In this document: positions 8,581 to 17,711 of the stretch, piece by piece
How positions within the stretch are numbered: position 1 is the first letter of the stretch
How the letters are laid out: the number at the start of each line of letters is the position of its first letter
Assembly: GCF_041262585.1 (NCBI RefSeq)
Contig: NZ_JBGCBZ010000001.1
Location: 496,001 to 560,000, forward strand
Source: JAOEGB01 sp041262585
GTDB taxonomy: Bacteria; Actinomycetota; Actinomycetes; Streptosporangiales; Streptosporangiaceae
DNA length: 64,000 nt
Reading direction: 5' to 3'
Translations under genes and position numbers: made by a program
Notes under the pieces: model-generated
Told to the model about the DNA's origin: nothing
The model's database searches: none
What the model saw: the letters and a program-made list of their open reading frames with translations, nothing else

Positions 8581-10334
8581 TGCGGATCGAGGACTACGCC
8601 CTCATTGGCGACACGCAGTCGGCCGCCCTGGTCGGCCGCGACGGGTCGGTCGACTGGCTCTGCCTGCCCCGGTTCGACTCGCCGTCGTGCTTCGCCCGCC
8701 TGCTCGGGGACGAGTTCAACGGCTTCTGGCGGCTGGCCCCGGCGGGGGCGGAGACCGCGACCCGGCGCGCCTACATCGCGGACACCCTGATCCTGGAGAC
8801 CGTGTGGGAGACGCCCACGGGCGCGGTCAAGGTCACCGACTTCATGTCGCCGCGCCACACCAGCCCCGACCTGATCCGGATCGTGGAGGGCCTGACGGGC
8901 ACCGTCGAGATGACCGCCGAGATCCGCATCCGCTTCGACTACGGCCGGATCGTCCCCTGGGTCCGCCGCGCCGACGGCGATCTCCACGCCATCGGCGGCC
9001 CCGACTCGGTCTGGCTCCGCACCACCGTCCGGCTGAAGGGCGGCGGCTACCGGCACACCGGCACGTTCACGGTGTCGGCCGGGGAGCGCGAGACCTTCGT
9101 GTTCACCTGGCACCCGTCGCACCGGCCGCGGCCCGAGCCCGTCGACCCCGTCGCACAGCTCGCCGAGACCCAGCTGATGTGGGAGGAGTGGGTCGCCCGC
9201 TGCCGCTACAACGGACCCTGGCGGGACGCCGTCGTCCGCTCGCTCATCACGCTCAAGGCCCTCACGTACAGCCCCACGGGCGGCATCGTCGCCGCCCCCA
9301 CCACGTCGCTGCCCGAGAATCTCGGCGGCGTCCGCAACTGGGACTACCGCTTCTGCTGGCTGCGCGACGCCGCGATGACGCTCGACGCGCTGACCCTGTC
9401 CGGATACGTCGAGGAGGCCGGCGCCTGGCGTTCGTGGCTGCTCCGGGCCATCGCGGGCCGCCCCGAGGACCTGCAGGTCATGTACGGCGTGGCGGGCGAG
9501 CGCCGGCTTCCCGAGCTCACGCTCGACTGGCTGCCCGGTTACGAGAGCTCCCGGCCCGTGAGGATCGGCAACGCCGCGGCCGGCCAGCTCCAGCTCGACG
9601 TCTACGGCGAGGTGATCAGCTGCCTCTACCAGGCCCGCAAGCAGGGGATGCCGCCCGACGACCACGCCTGGGCCATGGTCCGGAGGCTCATGGAATTCCT
9701 GGAGTCCAACTGGGACAAGCCCGACGAGGGCCTGTGGGAGGTCAGGGGCCCCCGCCGGCACTTCGTGCACTCCAAGGTCATGGCGTGGGTGGCGGCCGAC
9801 CGGGTCGTCCGCGTGGTCGAGGAGCTGGGCCGCACGGGCCCGGTCGACCGCTGGCTGGCCCTTCGGGACCGGATCCACGCCGAGGTCTGCGAGAAGGGCT
9901 TCGACCCCGAGCGCGGCACGTTCACCCAGTCGTACGGCTCCCGCGAGCTGGACGCGGCGCTGCTGCTCATCCCCATCGTCGGGTTCCTGCCGCCCGAGGA
10001 CCCCAGGGTGATCGGGACGATCGAGGCGATCGAGCGGGAGCTGATGACGGACGGCTTCGTGCTCCGCTACCCGGTCGCCGAGGACAACGACGTCGACGGG
10101 CTGCCGGGCGGCGAGGGCGCCTTCCTGGCCTGCAGCTTCTGGCTCGCCGAGGCCCGGGCCCTGGTGGGCCGCAAGGCCGAGGCCCTGGAACTGTACGAGC
10201 GGCTGCTCGCCGTCGCCAACGACGTCGGCCTGCTCGCCGAGGAGTACGACCCCCGGCACGGGCGCCAGCTCGGCAACTTCCCCCAGGCGTTCAGCCACAT
10301 CCACCTGGTCCGCACGGCCCTGGCGCTGAGCTGA
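8581..10334 (+). CDS. Glycoside hydrolase family 15 protein (trehalase-like)
   Basis: A 584-residue (alpha/alpha)6-barrel enzyme of the type described as mycobacterial/actinobacterial GH15 trehalase. An N-terminal beta domain begins MRIEDYALIGDTQSAALVGR then DGSVDWLCLPRFDS. The catalytic domain has GGVRNWDYRFCWLRDAAMTL, YGVAGERRLPELTLDWLPGY, GLWEVRGPRRHFVHSKVMAW and the C-terminal LLAEEYDP segment holding the likely catalytic base Glu. TAGCGT seven bases before the ATG (8568-8573) looks like a -10 element of a leaderless transcript. No signal peptide is seen, so the enzyme is cytoplasmic. Glucoamylase or glucodextranase activity cannot be excluded. It is convergent with GH110 (gap of six bases). 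Confidence 0.88.
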
Positions 10335-10340
10335 CGTCAG

Positions 10341-12077
10341 TTATCGGATCTTCCTGATCCGCAATGGCCGCTCGTCGACATCGTGCTCGATGTCCGCGTC
10401 GGAGCACGCCCGGAGGACGATGTCCCAGCCCTCTGGCCCTGAGCGCACGATGCCGTTGTCCCTGAAGCGAATGCCCTGGGTGCTCGCGGCATCGAGCGCC
10501 GGCGCCTCGTCGAGCACGAAGCGGTTCCCTTCGACGACGACGCCGCGGTGGACCGGGTGCGCGGAGTCGGCCCGCGCGATCCGCGGATCAACGAAGACCG
10601 CCGGCCCACCCGGTTCGACGAACTCGTTGCCGCGGACGGTCAGATCGCGCACCGGCCCGGATTCCCACCACTCGCCGGCGTCGCAGGAGACGTAGACGCC
10701 GGCCATTCCCGGGCGTTCGAAACGGTTCTCCTCGATCAGGACCTGCCGCCGGGTGGTCACGAGCACGCCGCGCGTCGGCACATTGCGGAAGACGTTGCGG
10801 GCGATGTGCACGGCCGGCGTGCGGGTGACGTTCTCCACCGCGGCCAAGTCGGCCAGATCACCCGGAAGCTCGGACGCGCAGGTCAGGGTGATGCTCCTGA
10901 GCGGGCGGGTGTGGTCGCGACCGCTCGGCTGCTGTACGCGCTCCACGGTCGCCGAGGCGATCGGCTGGAGCGTCTCCCGATTGACGATCTCGATCTGGTC
11001 ACCCGGGGAGAACTGGGGCAGTCCGGCCGTTTCCGTATGCGCGTACTCGAGCTCCAACGTGCGGCGATCCGGCTGACCGGCGACGCGGAGATAGGTGCCG
11101 TGCACGTTGACCGGGTCGTCGTGCGGCCCGTCGAAAACGCAATCGCGCACGACGGCATGACCCGAGCATCCGGAGAACTGAACGAAGTCGGCGAAACCCG
11201 CCGTGTGCCGCCCGCTGCCCGGTGGAGTCCGGAACTCACAGCTATCGATGGCGACGTCACGGCTCCCCTGCGCGACGACGCCGAAGCCGTGCAGGAATCG
11301 GAAACGCAGCCCGGACAACGTCACGTCTGAGCTGTCGAACACGAGCGCGCCAGGGTGATCGCGTGTCGTCAGGCGCATCTCGTAGACGAGACCGAGATCG
11401 GCCGGTTCCTCGTCATGGTCGTAGTCGATCCGGACCTCACGGTGTCCCACCGCCTCGATCGACCGGACGTTCTCGAAGAGCGGGTTCGGACCACGGCGCG
11501 TCCGCCCGCTGGAGGGATCATGGATCTGTGTGTACTCGAGCGAATCGCGGCCCTCCCAGGCGACGGCGCCCGAGCCGAGGACCTCTCCGTGCCAGCGAAT
11601 CGAGCGTCCTTCGACGGAGAACAGCGTGGTCTCGGGCACCCGGATCACGCGGAACGGCCGCCCCGCCGCGACGCCCGCCTCCACTACCGTGGCGTCGACG
11701 ACCGTCGGCACGGCGAAATCGAACTCGAGCCCGTCGACCCGCACCCGGCGCGAGTCGATGACGGCGAAGGTCGTCTGGATACCGTGGAGGATCAGACGGG
11801 CCCCCTCCCCCGAGATGACGAGATCATCCATCGCCTCGATGAGCAGGGCGATCGTCTTGTCGCGATATCGCGAATCGTCCCCCACCGTGTTGGAAACGTA
11901 CAGCTCACGACGTTGTGCGACCTCCGGCCAGAGATGGTAGTCGCCGGGGGGGAAACGGAGCACCACCGGCCGCCCCAAGGCGGCGACGGCCTGGAGGGCC
12001 GCTCCGACTGCGGGCGCCGCATCGGAGTGACCATCGGGAATCGCCCCGAAGTCGGTGACGGCGAGCGATGCCCGCAC
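10341..12077 (-). CDS. GH110-like alpha-1,3-galactosidase (right-handed beta-helix)
   Basis: A 578-residue beta-helix protein and the last gene of the carbohydrate operon. It begins VTDFGAIPDGHSDAAPAV, then has FPPGDYHLWPE, LVISGEGARLILHG and GHAVVRDCVFDG followed by PHDDPVNVHGTYLRVA. The paired Asp residues about positions 319-320 in HDDPVNVHG correspond to the active-site Asp pair of GH110 enzymes, which release terminal alpha-1,3-linked galactose (for example blood-group B or linear alpha-1,3-Gal ends). No signal peptide is seen. The start is four bases past the stop of the GH2 gene, so translation is probably coupled. A generic beta-helix hydrolase remains the alternative, but the overall pattern fits GH110 well. 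Confidence 0.8.
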   Translation of the reverse strand: MRASLAVTDFGAIPDGHSDAAPAVGAALQAVAALGRPVVLRFPPGDYHLWPEVAQRRELYVSNTVGDDSRYRDKTIALLIEAMDDLVISGEGARLILHGIQTTFAVIDSRRVRVDGLEFDFAVPTVVDATVVEAGVAAGRPFRVIRVPETTLFSVEGRSIRWHGEVLGSGAVAWEGRDSLEYTQIHDPSSGRTRRGPNPLFENVRSIEAVGHREVRIDYDHDEEPADLGLVYEMRLTTRDHPGALVFDSSDVTLSGLRFRFLHGFGVVAQGSRDVAIDSCEFRTPPGSGRHTAGFADFVQFSGCSGHAVVRDCVFDGPHDDPVNVHGTYLRVAGQPDRRTLELEYAHTETAGLPQFSPGDQIEIVNRETLQPIASATVERVQQPSGRDHTRPLRSITLTCASELPGDLADLAAVENVTRTPAVHIARNVFRNVPTRGVLVTTRRQVLIEENRFERPGMAGVYVSCDAGEWWESGPVRDLTVRGNEFVEPGGPAVFVDPRIARADSAHPVHRGVVVEGNRFVLDEAPALDAASTQGIRFRDNGIVRSGPEGWDIVLRACSDADIEHDVDERPLRIRKIR

Positions 12078-12080
12078 CAG

Positions 12081-14981
12081 CTAGCTCCTCTCGCTGACGA
12101 AATCGAGGACGAGGCGCGCGCGCCCGGCACGGTACTGCGCCCGCCGCCGGACTCCCGGACCGCAGGCCGCCGACCCCAATCCCGTGACGCCCGCCGCCAG
12201 ATGGACCCAGAGGAGCCCGTCTTCGTCGAGCTCGGCAAGGTGCCGGGCACGTTCGAGCCGCTCGGTCGACCACGGACGCACGGCGGCGTCGAATTGGTGC
12301 AGGCTCTCGATGCGCAGGCAGCCCTCGGGTACGGTGAGACTCAGCCGGGAGACCTCCGATCGGTTACCGTTCTCCTGCGGAACGACGTAGGGCACCTGCG
12401 CCTCGCGGACCGTCATGCGATGCCGTCCATACCAGTTGGCGGAACGGGAGTCGGGATAGCTCTCCCCCGGTCCCAGCCCGAGCCATTCGAGTACGGCGGA
12501 GCCGGGGTCGGCGGCGCGCAGCGCGAGGACGATCCCCAGCCGTGGAAGCGGGAGCCGCCATTCGCCGCGGCGCTCGATCGTGACCTCGAGACGGAAGCCG
12601 TCGCCCCGTGCGGTCCAGAGGTAGTCGACGTCGAATCCCGTGTCGAGCCCCGCGGACCCGTATCGCGCGGCGCGGCGCGCGGACGCGCCGCTCACTTTGA
12701 CGTCGGTCGTCCGCTCGACGAGGCGGTCGAAGCCGGCCTCTCGCCAGCGGCTCTCCAACGACGACGTCTCGCCGTTGCCGGCATACCGGTCGTTCTCCGT
12801 CGGGGCACGCCAGATGTCGAGACCCACGTGGGCGACCGGGAAGTGCCCCAGTGCCTCCGGGTGCCCGGAATCGTCGAATCGCCGGGCGGACGCCGTGTCG
12901 GGTGTCCGCGCGGAAGCACGTCGCGGCGCGGTGGCGCGGCACCGCTGTTGGGCCCGTGAGAGGACGTGTCCCGCTTCGACACCGGGGCTCGCGCTCCCGG
13001 TCGTCGCGGTCACCGTCAGCCAGAGGTCCCCGCCCGGAGGTGCGCTCGACTCGGCGGCGCGTACGGCTGGCGGAAGCGTGAACCGCGCGGCCGAGAGCGG
13101 TCCCACCACGGGCACGTCCAGCGGCCCGCTGCCCACGGCTTCGCCGTCCGACTCCAGTGACCACGAGAAGACCACATCACCCGTGGTCGTGAAGCTCCAG
13201 CGGTTCTCCACCACGAGGTCGCCTCCGTCGACGCGCATCCGCACGGGCGCGATGACGGCGGCGAACTCGGCCAGGGCGGGTGAGGGCGTACGGTCAGGGA
13301 AGACCAGACCGTCGATCACGAACGACCCGTCGTGCACCGGCTCTCCGAAGTCGCCTCCGTACAGGTACGTGCGGCGCCCATCGGGACCCGCACCCTCGAG
13401 TCCGTGGTCGATCCATTCCCAGACGAAGCCACCGGCCAGCCGGGGATGCGCGTCGACGATGGCCTCGTAGTCCGCCAGCCCGCCGGGGCCGTTCCCCATG
13501 GCGTGCCCGTATTCGCACATGACCATGGGCAGCGCCCGCCGATGCGCGTCCCGTGCGGGATCGGCCGACTCCGGTTCCTCATGCCGGCCGATGGCCTCGA
13601 GTTCGTCGAAGGTCGGATACATACGACTGTAGACGCCGGCTTCCTCGCACTCGGTGTCCTGCTCGTAGTGGATGGGACGGCTCGGGTCGCGTTCCTTCGT
13701 CCATCGGGAGTTGGCGGCGAGATTGCGCCCCCACCCGGCCTCGTTCCCTAGGGACCACATCACGACGCTCGTCGCGTTCTTGTCACGCTCGACCATGCGC
13801 CGCATCCGGTCCAGGTACACCTCGCCCCACGCGGGATCGTCGGACGGATTTCCGCGCCAGTCGACCAGCGAGAATCCGTGCGTCTCGATGTCGCACTCCT
13901 CCACCACGTACAGGCCGTACCGATCACACAGTTCGAGGAAGTAGGGATCGGGCGGATAGTGACTGGTGCGCACGGCGTTGACGTTGTGCCGCTTCATCAG
14001 GACCACGTCGCGTTCCATGGTCTCCCACGTCACCGCGCGTCCCGAGCGGGCGTCGATGTCATGGCGGTTCACTCCGCGGAACACGAGCGGAGCGCCGTTG
14101 AGCAGGAGCCGGCCGTCCTCGACGGAGACCGTGCGGAATCCGATGTCGGCCGAGATCGTCTCGGCCTCGCCGGCGATCAGGACCCGGTAGAGACGCGGCG
14201 CCTCGGCCGACCACGGTTCCACCGACGTCAGGTGGATCGTCTCCCCAGCGGCTCCCCGGACGTCGCGCTCGGGCACCTCCACCGTCACCGGTCGCGTGCT
14301 CTTCGCCTCCACCCGCAGCAGGCCGTCCCCGCTGCGGTGGTCGTAGTCCGCGACGATGCGCACGTCGTGGATGCCGTGCTCAGGGCGATGCAGCAGGGCG
14401 ACCGAGCGGAAGATCCCCGACAACCACCACTGATCCTGGTCCTCGACGTAGCTGGCGAAGCTCCACTGGTGTACCCGCACAGCCAGCACGTCGTCGCCCC
14501 CGGTGAGCAGGCCGGTCACGTCGAACTCGACCGTGAGCCGGCTCCCCGAGGACCGGCCGGCGGGCGAGCCGTTCACCCACACCTCGAACCACGAGTCGAC
14601 GCCGTCGAACCGGAGGAGCACGCGCCCGGTGTCCCATCCGGGCGGACGCCGGACGATCCTGCGGTATTCACCGGTGGGATTCGCTTCGGGCACGCGGGGT
14701 GGGTCGATCGGGAACGGATAACGGACGTTCGTGTACGCGGGGGCGCCGTAACCGCACACCTGCCAATGGGCGGGAACCGGGATCTCGTCCCACGTGTCAC
14801 CGGGATCCGAGGGGTCCTTCCCGGTGTGCGCGGTGGGCGACCAGGCGAACCGCCAGGTGCCGTCGAGGGAGAGCACACCCGCGTCCGAGCGCGTCCGCGC
14901 GCGTGGCGGTTCCGCCCCTGTGGGCGGCGAGACGATCTCGTGGACTGCCAATCGAAAGGACGTGTCGGTAAATGTCGGCAT
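12081..14981 (-). CDS. GH2 beta-galactosidase (LacZ-type)
   Basis: A 966-residue enzyme with the full LacZ architecture: jelly-roll domain (LDGTWRFAWSP, IPVPAHWQVCGYGAPAYTN), Ig-like domain, TIM barrel and beta-galactosidase small-chain domain. The barrel has GVNRHDIDARSGRAVT, VRTSHYPPDPYFLELCDRYG, the acid/base Glu about residue 415 in WSLGNEAGWG and the nucleophile Glu about 490 in VMCEYGHAMGNGPGG. It is expected to hydrolyse terminal beta-galactosides inside the cell, since no signal peptide is present. It lies four bases downstream of the GH38 gene and four upstream of GH110, consistent with sequential removal of sugars from one imported glycan. The C-terminal third is Arg- and Ser-rich in places (near residue 700), a likely divergent loop. 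Confidence 0.92.
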   Translation of the reverse strand: MPTFTDTSFRLAVHEIVSPPTGAEPPRARTRSDAGVLSLDGTWRFAWSPTAHTGKDPSDPGDTWDEIPVPAHWQVCGYGAPAYTNVRYPFPIDPPRVPEANPTGEYRRIVRRPPGWDTGRVLLRFDGVDSWFEVWVNGSPAGRSSGSRLTVEFDVTGLLTGGDDVLAVRVHQWSFASYVEDQDQWWLSGIFRSVALLHRPEHGIHDVRIVADYDHRSGDGLLRVEAKSTRPVTVEVPERDVRGAAGETIHLTSVEPWSAEAPRLYRVLIAGEAETISADIGFRTVSVEDGRLLLNGAPLVFRGVNRHDIDARSGRAVTWETMERDVVLMKRHNVNAVRTSHYPPDPYFLELCDRYGLYVVEECDIETHGFSLVDWRGNPSDDPAWGEVYLDRMRRMVERDKNATSVVMWSLGNEAGWGRNLAANSRWTKERDPSRPIHYEQDTECEEAGVYSRMYPTFDELEAIGRHEEPESADPARDAHRRALPMVMCEYGHAMGNGPGGLADYEAIVDAHPRLAGGFVWEWIDHGLEGAGPDGRRTYLYGGDFGEPVHDGSFVIDGLVFPDRTPSPALAEFAAVIAPVRMRVDGGDLVVENRWSFTTTGDVVFSWSLESDGEAVGSGPLDVPVVGPLSAARFTLPPAVRAAESSAPPGGDLWLTVTATTGSASPGVEAGHVLSRAQQRCRATAPRRASARTPDTASARRFDDSGHPEALGHFPVAHVGLDIWRAPTENDRYAGNGETSSLESRWREAGFDRLVERTTDVKVSGASARRAARYGSAGLDTGFDVDYLWTARGDGFRLEVTIERRGEWRLPLPRLGIVLALRAADPGSAVLEWLGLGPGESYPDSRSANWYGRHRMTVREAQVPYVVPQENGNRSEVSRLSLTVPEGCLRIESLHQFDAAVRPWSTERLERARHLAELDEDGLLWVHLAAGVTGLGSAACGPGVRRRAQYRAGRARLVLDFVSERS

Positions 14982-14984
14982 GAC

Positions 14985-17711
14985 CTAGCTCAGGTGGAAG
15001 GTGCGGATTTCCCACGGCTGCAGTGGGATCTCTCGCACGGACGCGGCAGGGAGACGTTCGATGGGCCGGCCGAGCAGGTCGACGGTGGTCGCGGCCTCGT
15101 ACGGGCCCGCGACGGTCGCCACGGTGGGCTCCGGCGTCATGGCGACGATCCGCAGCTCTACCCCGATGGGCACCGCGCGCAGCGCCGACACGTGGACGCC
15201 CCGGCCGGAGACCTCGATGCCCGACCGGGCCGGTGGCAGCGCGGCACCCGGCTCGGCCGAACCGTGCCGCCACAGCCCTGGCGAGCGGAAGTGCTCGGCC
15301 CAGCGGACCGTGTCGGCGGCGCGCCAGCCGCCCGCGGACGGGAGGATGGCCAGATCCACGTTGATCTCGCTGCCGAGTTCCCTGCCGCCGGGGATCGGGA
15401 TCTGGGACGCGGCCGGTTCGTCCCGCAGCGGATGGACGTTGACGCTTATCGACCCCACCGAGCGGAGAAGCGTCACGGCGAGTTCCGCGCCGTCCGCGGC
15501 AAGCTCGTACTCCGTGGCGCCGCGCAGCAGGACGGTCGCGTCGCCCGAGGACACGAAACCGGTGGCCGGATAGGTGGGAATCGGGAATTCCCCCCAGCCG
15601 CCCTCGTTGGTCAGCCCGCGATCGGTGACCGAGAACTGGCCCTCGGCCGAGGAGTGCGACGCGGGCCGCGGCAGGGGGACGTGCAGCCTCAGCCGGTGAT
15701 CGGCCACGACGTTCACGAATGAGACGGACACGCGCGCGAACGGCTCGCCGGCGCGTAGCTCGACCCGCGTGCGCACCGGCATGTCCAGGATCTTGTCCGA
15801 GCGGCGGTCGGGGTCTTCGCTCAACGCGGTCGGCAGTCCGTACCGCCGGTCGATCTCGACGGCGGCGCGGACCGGTCCGGACTCCACGACCCGCACCTCG
15901 ACGCTCGCCGGTGCCTCGACCAGCCGATCGAAGGCCGGCGGGCCGTAGTTGTAGCTGTCGCCCCGGTCGCCCCCGTCCACCAGACGACCGACCCCGTGCA
16001 GCACGGTCCCGTCCTGCCCGCGTACGTCGAAGGTGCCGTCGGGGAGCACCTCCACGGAGACGAGCCCGTTGTCCAGGCGGGACCCCGACGCGCGCGGTAC
16101 CGGACCGGGAGGCGCACCGGGCGCGTCGCCCGGATCCTGGGCAATCCGTACGGCGGTGCTCCCGGAAGCGCCCACGAGAACCGGGATGAGGACGCTCCTT
16201 CTCGGCTCCGCCAGGGTCCGCACGTTCCACGGGCCCGGGTGCGCGTCGACCGCGCGGCGGAGTTCGCTCCGGAGGGCGAGCAGGTCGAACGCCGGCGTCG
16301 AGGGCACCTGCGCGACCCAGAAGGTGAGACCGCCGGGGACGATCTCGTACCTGTCGATTTCCTGGCCGAACAGCTCGCGGCGGTGGATCCGCCGCAGGAC
16401 CCGTTCGACGTCCGCGGCCTCCCAGACCTCGTCTCCGAGGACCACCGGCGCGCGGCCCGACTCCTGCACGGGGAGCCGTCGCCCGTCGGGGAGCGTCGCG
16501 CTGACCGCCAGCCCGTCGGACGGCGCCGCGACGTCGGTCTCGACGACAATCGTGCGCGGCGAGGTGAGGGTGTTGACGACCAGGATCGCGTCGCTCGGCA
16601 CCTCCAGGGCGGCCTCACTGACGGCCTGGTCGCGTACGGCACGGCCGAGTTGCGCCGCCTCGGCGAGACGCGACGCGACCTGTTCGACCGTCTCGTCGGT
16701 GCCGGACCCGACCACCGAGTCGTGTGCGCTGGACTCGACGATGTCGCGCCACGCCAGGTCGAGGAAGGGAGCCGTCCGGTCGAGAGGGACGCCGAGGGAC
16801 ACGCGTTCCGCCTCACCGACGACGCGCTCGGCCTCCGCCATGGCGTCCTTGAGCCGGCGGCGAATGGAGACGACCCCCGGCAGGATGTTGCCGCGGGCGT
16901 GGCTGCGGAGCTCTCCGTGGACCCGCGTCAGGTCGCCGTCGTCCGGCAGCCCGTGGATGTATTCGCCGAGGGTGGCGACCGTGATGGGAAAGTCCGGCGA
17001 GTCGAAGCGCCGGACCAGGTCCATCAGGTCCGCACGGGGCGCCATGTGGTCGGTCCCGACCATCCCGAGGATGGGGTCCGCGCCCCAGCGGGATCGGGTG
17101 AGCGCGCGGTAGTCGCGCAGCGCGCGGGGGATCTCGTCGGGGACGAGCAGCACGTCGAGGGCATTGCCGTACCCGTCGAAGAGATATTCCGCGCGCACGC
17201 TCGAACCGTCGGGGGCGACCCAGCGGAACGCGTGGCCGGTCACGCTTCCGGGCACGCCGCGCCAGAACGCGGCGTGCCGGATGCCGGCCCGCGCGAGAAT
17301 CTGCGGCATCTGTGCGATGTGGCCGAACATGTCGGGCAGGTAGCCGATGTCCATCGCACCGCCCAGGCGTTCCGCGCCCGCCCATCCCAACTGGAGGTTG
17401 CGCACGATCGTCTCGCCGGTGCAGAGGAACTCGTCGAGCAGGATGAGCCAGGGGCCGAGCGCGAGTTGCCCCCGTCGTACGGCCGCGCGCACGCGGTCGA
17501 GGTGCTGGGGCCGGATCTCGAGGTAGTCCTCGATCGCCGCGGTCTGCCCGTCGAGGGTGAACCGGAAGGTGTGGTCGGCCTCCGCCATGTCGAGCACACG
17601 GTCGAGCGCGTCGACGAGGCGGTGGCGGAACACCTGGAAGGGCTCGTACCACTCGCGGTCCCAGTGCGTGTGGGGCACGAGGACGATGCCCGGATTCTCT
17701 GTAGTGGTCAT
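14985..17711 (-). CDS. GH38 alpha-mannosidase
   Basis: A 908-residue cytoplasmic enzyme. The zinc and catalytic motifs are in place: PHTHWDREWYEPF (His16 and Asp18), GYLPDMFGHIAQMPQIL (Asp127, expected nucleophile and zinc ligand) and ESSAHDSVVGSGTDETVEQV (distal His). The alpha-mannosidase middle and C-terminal domains follow. ATG 17711 overlaps the TGA of the preceding gene (ATGA at 17708-17711), a sign of coupled translation. It would remove alpha-linked mannose from N-glycan, mannoprotein or fungal-type oligosaccharides. Bacterial relatives include 2-O-alpha-mannosylglycerate hydrolases; the size and context favour glycan trimming. It sits between the GH36-like and GH2 genes of the operon. 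Confidence 0.92.
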   Translation of the reverse strand: MTTTENPGIVLVPHTHWDREWYEPFQVFRHRLVDALDRVLDMAEADHTFRFTLDGQTAAIEDYLEIRPQHLDRVRAAVRRGQLALGPWLILLDEFLCTGETIVRNLQLGWAGAERLGGAMDIGYLPDMFGHIAQMPQILARAGIRHAAFWRGVPGSVTGHAFRWVAPDGSSVRAEYLFDGYGNALDVLLVPDEIPRALRDYRALTRSRWGADPILGMVGTDHMAPRADLMDLVRRFDSPDFPITVATLGEYIHGLPDDGDLTRVHGELRSHARGNILPGVVSIRRRLKDAMAEAERVVGEAERVSLGVPLDRTAPFLDLAWRDIVESSAHDSVVGSGTDETVEQVASRLAEAAQLGRAVRDQAVSEAALEVPSDAILVVNTLTSPRTIVVETDVAAPSDGLAVSATLPDGRRLPVQESGRAPVVLGDEVWEAADVERVLRRIHRRELFGQEIDRYEIVPGGLTFWVAQVPSTPAFDLLALRSELRRAVDAHPGPWNVRTLAEPRRSVLIPVLVGASGSTAVRIAQDPGDAPGAPPGPVPRASGSRLDNGLVSVEVLPDGTFDVRGQDGTVLHGVGRLVDGGDRGDSYNYGPPAFDRLVEAPASVEVRVVESGPVRAAVEIDRRYGLPTALSEDPDRRSDKILDMPVRTRVELRAGEPFARVSVSFVNVVADHRLRLHVPLPRPASHSSAEGQFSVTDRGLTNEGGWGEFPIPTYPATGFVSSGDATVLLRGATEYELAADGAELAVTLLRSVGSISVNVHPLRDEPAASQIPIPGGRELGSEINVDLAILPSAGGWRAADTVRWAEHFRSPGLWRHGSAEPGAALPPARSGIEVSGRGVHVSALRAVPIGVELRIVAMTPEPTVATVAGPYEAATTVDLLGRPIERLPAASVREIPLQPWEIRTFHLS

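Noticed and set aside
8334..10304. 656-codon minus-strand frame antisense to the GH15 gene
   Set aside because: The plus-strand GH15 protein has clear catalytic motifs; the antisense frame has none.
10331..10361. CTGACGTCAG dyad and CGGATC-N5-GATCCG hairpin at the GH15/GH110 junction
   Set aside because: Both lie within stop-codon or coding sequence, and six-base arms are common by chance.
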